In this document: piece after piece, positions 7,078-8,641 of the stretch
How the letters are laid out: each line of letters begins with the position of its first letter
How positions within the stretch are numbered: position 1 is the stretch's first letter
Assembly: GCA_021828605.1 (NCBI GenBank)
Contig: JAJZEG010000337.1
Location: 1 to 8,641 of the forward strand
From: Pseudomonadota bacterium
GTDB taxonomy: Bacteria; Pseudomonadota; Alphaproteobacteria; Acetobacterales; Acetobacteraceae
Reading direction: 5' to 3'
DNA length: 8,641 nucleotides
Notes under the pieces: model-generated
Told to the model about the DNA's origin: nothing
The model's database searches: none
What the model saw: the letters and a program-made list of their open reading frames with translations, nothing else
Program-made: the position numbers and the translations under genes

Positions 7078-7203
7078 ATGTGGAGGGCAATTTTCCCATT
7101 CGGGCTTCTGCTCCATCGAGAACTGGTGCTGCATGTGCAGCGTCAGTGGGTGATTTTTCCTGTTCTGACGACGCTGGGCTGGTTGTTGGCTCGGCTGGGC
7201 TAA
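7078..7203 (+). CDS. Possible 41-residue hydrophobic small protein (uncertain)
   Basis: A short frame runs from ATG at 7078 to TAA at 7201-7203. It encodes a peptide starting MWRAIFPFGLLLHRELVLHV and ending in a hydrophobic TTLGWLLARLG. It is rich in Leu, Trp and Phe, has several Arg, and could lie in the inner membrane as two short hydrophobic segments. Codon choice (many CTG and GTG, about two thirds G/C at third positions) looks somewhat coding-like. Against it, no Shine-Dalgarno sequence precedes the ATG, I recognise no family, and longer alternative frames cross the same bases. It lies 88 bases before the H1-like gene and would share its strand. It may be a small protein, a gene remnant or chance. 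Confidence 0.2.
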   Translation: MWRAIFPFGLLLHRELVLHVQRQWVIFPVLTTLGWLLARLG

Positions 7204-7239
7204 TCCTAACATTTTGTTCGCAATATCGCACAGATGCCG

Positions 7240-7253
7240 AGGCCTTTCGGCCT
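7240..7253 (+). promoter_or_regulatory. Small stem-loop in the leader of the H1-like gene
   Basis: AGGCC (7240-7244) and GGCCT (7249-7253) enclose a TTTC tetraloop, 37 bases before the GTG start. It could stabilise or modulate the messenger. It has no U-tract, so it is not a terminator. An alternative pairing of CCGA with TTCGG is also possible. Confidence 0.3.
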
Positions 7254-7277
7254 GGGTAACGCTCAACTGTGCCAACC

Positions 7278-7283
7278 AAGGAG
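7278..7283 (+). promoter_or_regulatory. Ribosome binding site of the H1-like gene
   Basis: AAGGAG, seven bases before the GTG at 7291. It fixes that GTG as the start in preference to the in-frame ATG at 7234, which has no comparable site, and to the later in-frame ATG at 7324. Confidence 0.75.
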
Positions 7284-7290
7284 TTCGATC

Positions 7291-7761
7291 GTGACCATCA
7301 CTGAAAATCAACGCGCCCAAGCAATGGCCGTGAAAGCGGCAACCAAGAAAGCCCCCGTCGCGGCGAAGCCGGCTGCCAAGAAGCCGACGGCGAAACCTGC
7401 TGTTGCGGCCAAGACCTCAACTAAAGTAGCGCCCGCCAAGGCGGCGGCAAAACCGGCTGCGAAAAAGGCGACTAAACCCGCCTCGGCCAAACCGGCAGCC
7501 AAAGCAGCGACCAAAGCGCCCGCGAAGGCTGCGACCAAGACACCGGCAAAAACCTCGGCAAAGGCCCCGGCAAAGACCTCGGCAAAAGCGGCGCCGAAGG
7601 CTGCTAAGCCTGCGGTCAAGGCTAAAGCTGCGGCACCGAAAGCGGCTGCCAAGCCGGCTGCGAAAAAAGCGGCCAAGCCCGCTTCCGCCAAGGCAGCGAC
7701 CGCGAAACCTGCTGCAGTGGCAGGCAGTGGCGCTAAAAAAATGGCGAAGAAGTCGGCTTGA
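7291..7761 (+). CDS. Histone H1-like Lys/Ala/Pro-rich DNA-binding protein
   Basis: A 156-residue low-complexity protein. After a short ordinary N-terminus (MTITENQRAQAMAVKA) nearly the whole chain is made of Lys, Ala, Pro, Thr and Ser in repeats such as KPAAKK, TKAPAK and TSAKAPAK. Thirty-eight of 156 residues are lysine. I find one acidic residue (E5), one arginine, and no Cys, His, Leu, Phe, Trp or Tyr. This composition resembles the C-terminal tail of eukaryotic histone H1 and of bacterial H1-like proteins (HC1/Hc2-like, AlgP-like, PhaF tails), so a nucleoid or other polyanion-binding role is likely; it should be intrinsically disordered. Because such sequence evolves by composition, family assignment by similarity is weak. 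The start is GTG behind AAGGAG. The gene stands alone on the plus strand, converging on the EipB-like gene. At DNA level 7539-7586 is a tandem array of 12-base units. Confidence 0.8.
   Translation: MTITENQRAQAMAVKAATKKAPVAAKPAAKKPTAKPAVAAKTSTKVAPAKAAAKPAAKKATKPASAKPAAKAATKAPAKAATKTPAKTSAKAPAKTSAKAAPKAAKPAVKAKAAAPKAAAKPAAKKAAKPASAKAATAKPAAVAGSGAKKMAKKSA
7539..7586 (+). repeat. Tandem 12-base repeats within the H1-like gene
   Basis: Four consecutive 12-base units share the core CGGCAAA (GACACCGGCAAA, AACCTCGGCAAA, GGCCCCGGCAAA, GACCTCGGCAAA) and encode TPAK, TSAK, APAK and TSAK. Units two and four differ only at the first base. The in-frame period of four residues means that gain or loss of units would keep the protein intact, so length variation between strains is expected. 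Confidence 0.75.
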
Positions 7762-7776
7762 ACTGCGATGCGTCGG

Positions 7777-7803
7777 GCGTGATGGTCATTGGAATCATCA
7801 CGC
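7777..7803. terminator. Stem-loop after the H1-like gene, possible terminator
   Basis: GCGTGATG (7777-7784) pairs perfectly with CATCACGC (7796-7803) around an 11-base loop, beginning 16 bases after the stop codon. The position fits a transcript end for the plus-strand gene. Only a short mixed tract (TCTTAG) follows instead of a clean U-run, so intrinsic termination is uncertain. Confidence 0.4.
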
Positions 7804-7806
7804 TCT

Positions 7807-7858
7807 TAGAGCGCGATATGTTCAGATTGACGCAGTCGCGCCAATCTGACGCGCTCTA
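7807..7858. repeat. Long bulged palindrome (TAGAGCGCG...CGCGCTCTA)
   Basis: The outer arms TAGAGCGCG (7807-7815) and CGCGCTCTA (7850-7858) and the inner arms TCAGATTG (7822-7829) and CAATCTGA (7842-7849) form 17 base pairs. The right arm is continuous and the left arm has a 6-base bulge (7816-7821). The loop is 12 bases. It is followed by GCTTTGTTTG, giving some U-richness on the plus strand. The shape, with TAGAGC/GCTCTA ends and TTTGTTT after it, recalls palindromic intergenic repeats common in alphaproteobacterial genomes. Only one copy is in this window, so repeat status is inference. Confidence 0.45.
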
Positions 7859-7889
7859 GCTTTGTTTGCGAGGCTGAGCAACGTTTGTC

Positions 7890-7914
7890 ATTGCCGCGCG
7901 CATCGCGCGTCAAT
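7890..7914. repeat. GC-rich hairpin
   Basis: ATTG (7890-7893) pairs with CAAT (7911-7914), and CGCGCG (7895-7900) pairs with CGCGCG (7904-7909), across one C/T mismatch with a three-base CAT loop. It is the third of five stem-loops in the 7762-8022 gap. A second GGCTCTAG at 7927-7934 echoes the end of the preceding palindrome. Confidence 0.4.
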
Positions 7915-7945
7915 TCCCAACGATCAGGCTCTAGGTAAGGCCCGG

Positions 7946-7967
7946 ATGATCGCGCGGGTGCGATCAT
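7946..7967. repeat. 8-bp perfect hairpin
   Basis: ATGATCGC (7946-7953) pairs with GCGATCAT (7960-7967) around a six-base GCGGGT loop. It lies between the GC-rich hairpin and the terminator of the EipB-like gene. It may be part of a bidirectional termination zone or a separate mobile palindromic unit. Confidence 0.4.
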
Positions 7968-7979
7968 TTGAGGCTCCAT

Positions 7980-8019
7980 AAAACCACAATCCGGCGGCAC
8001 GGAGCCTGTCGGATTGTGG
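7980..8019 (-). terminator. Probable intrinsic terminator of the EipB-like gene
   Basis: On the minus strand CCACAATCCG (8019-8010) pairs with CGGATTGTGG (7993-7984), a perfect 10-bp stem around a 16-base loop, and TTTTATGG follows directly. It starts three bases after the TAA stop. The plus-strand reading also has a T-rich run after the stem (ATTTTATTTT, 8020-8029), so it may work in both directions. Confidence 0.6.
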
Positions 8020-8022
8020 ATT

Positions 8023-8641
8023 TTATTTTGGGCCCGGACCCGATTTTGGGTCAGTGCGCGCGATGGATGTTGGCGGTGCGCCGCATTGATCGGGCGGTAA
8101 TTGCAAATGGTCGAGATGGCCGCGCATCACAAAATCGCCGAAATCGAGCCTGATCCGGCGCGCGACGCCGTTGGTGTAATAGCGCATCTGGTTGCGAAAA
8201 TCTGGCCCGTTATCCTGGGCTGCACGTTGGAAAAAACCAATATCGACGTTAATCGAGGCTAAGGCGCTCAGGCCCGCGAATTTTGATTTGTGCGCAAGGC
8301 GGTGCTGCAGGATGGCGACGAAGGTGTGATCGGCGCCATGGGTTGAGGTGCCATCGAACAAAGGTGGGTCGAAAAATGCTTTGCCCTTGGCCGCCTGATG
8401 CAGGAATGCCGCCGTATGTTCCATGGGGAACAAGGTGCCTTTGGGTAGTTTGACCGTATGCGGTTTGGGTTTGGTGTAATGCACCACGCCGCCATTGGGG
8501 CCCATGGTGGCGGTGCCTTGGCTGACGGTTTTAGTGGCATGCCCGTCGGTTTCGCGATAGAGAAAACTGAAGCGGGTGCCTTGCAGATTTTCCCAGGTAT
8601 CATAATCACTGGTGGTGCGGGTCAGCGCGCCATTTTCATTG
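8023..8641 (-). CDS. DUF1849/EipB-family periplasmic envelope-integrity protein, C-terminal part
   Basis: The reading frame is open from the right edge to the TAA at 8025-8023, giving the last 205 codons of a larger gene; the N-terminus and signal peptide are outside the window. Recognisable DUF1849 features are SDYDTWENLQGTRFSF near the edge, then LPKGTLFPMEHTAAFL, and GKAFFDPPLFDGT further on. The C-terminal part holds a beta-rich YYTNGVARRIRLDFGDFVM. EipB of Brucella is a periplasmic beta-spiral protein needed for cell-envelope integrity, with a disulfide that uses a C-terminal cysteine. The single cysteine visible here, in LPPDQCG near the end, fits that position; its partner would lie upstream. 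The internal ATG at 8505 is not the start, because the frame and the family similarity continue past it. The gene converges on the H1-like gene across the stem-loop region. Confidence 0.8.
   Translation of the reverse strand, partial: NENGALTRTTSDYDTWENLQGTRFSFLYRETDGHATKTVSQGTATMGPNGGVVHYTKPKPHTVKLPKGTLFPMEHTAAFLHQAAKGKAFFDPPLFDGTSTHGADHTFVAILQHRLAHKSKFAGLSALASINVDIGFFQRAAQDNGPDFRNQMRYYTNGVARRIRLDFGDFVMRGHLDHLQLPPDQCGAPPTSIARTDPKSGPGPK

Noticed and set aside
6960..7259. Plus-strand open frame of 99 codons from a TTG
   Set aside because: It has a rare start codon without a ribosome binding site, no recognisable domain and a composition like random GC-rich DNA. A shorter frame on the same strand looks more coding-like.
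6643..7290. tRNA or known riboswitch in the long intergenic region
   Set aside because: I found no cloverleaf-like arm set or T-loop motif and no recognisable riboswitch core. The short hairpins present are isolated and weak.
7006..7320. Minus-strand frame of 104 codons overlapping the start of the H1-like gene
   Set aside because: It has no family resemblance and overlaps the leader and ribosome binding site of a better-supported gene.
7308..7691. Minus-strand Ala/Phe/Leu-rich frame opposite the H1-like gene
   Set aside because: It is the mirror of a Lys/Ala/Pro-coding repeat. The plus-strand frame has the ribosome binding site and a known protein type.
8503..8505. ATG at 8505-8503 as the start of the EipB-like gene
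   Set aside because: The frame stays open to the window edge and the upstream translation carries family-like sequence, so this is an internal methionine.

Overview
The window looks like ordinary chromosomal DNA of an alphaproteobacterium, most plausibly from the Rhodospirillales/Acetobacteraceae side. This rests on the family content: UPF0262, a DUF983 zinc-ribbon membrane protein, a DUF1849/EipB envelope protein, an alanine/lysine-rich H1-like protein, and a tamA-tamB pair. GC content is moderately high by eye (roughly 60%), apart from one clearly AT-rich intergenic stretch. No transposase, phage, CRISPR, rRNA or tRNA gene is visible. The genus assignment is inference.

Positions 1-6612 are one long run of genes on the minus strand. 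In transcription order they are: DUF983 membrane protein (6612-6169), UPF0262 protein (6176-5694), mtnA (5626-4523), rarA (4517-3177), an rluC-type pseudouridine synthase (3180-2179), then a 121-base gap, tamA (2057-195) and tamB (195-1, running off the left edge). Junctions are tight: an 8-base overlap (DUF983/UPF0262), 5 bases (mtnA/rarA), a 4-base ATGA overlap (rarA/rluC) and a 1-base TGATG overlap (tamA/tamB). A good sigma70-like promoter sits just upstream of the DUF983 start, and a second candidate sits just upstream of tamA. The first block is therefore probably one transcript carrying unrelated housekeeping jobs: methionine salvage, replication-fork rescue, rRNA modification and two proteins of unknown function. 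The tamA-tamB pair, which works in outer-membrane assembly, probably forms its own unit.

Positions 6613-7290 are intergenic and hold the promoter of the minus-strand operon, an AT-rich tract, short palindromes and a possible 41-codon membrane peptide. Next, on the plus strand, comes a small Lys/Ala/Pro protein (7291-7761) that resembles bacterial histone-H1-like DNA-binding proteins and starts with GTG behind a strong ribosome binding site.

Positions 7762-8022 separate this gene from a convergent gene and hold five consecutive stem-loops. The last is a likely terminator for the minus-strand gene that follows. That gene (8641-8023) is the C-terminal part of a DUF1849/EipB-family periplasmic protein cut by the right edge.

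I see no exotic new system. The points most worth a second look are the stem-loop cluster, the UPF0262/DUF983 pair of conserved unknowns, the start-site arrangement of tamA, and the small hydrophobic reading frame ahead of the H1-like gene.
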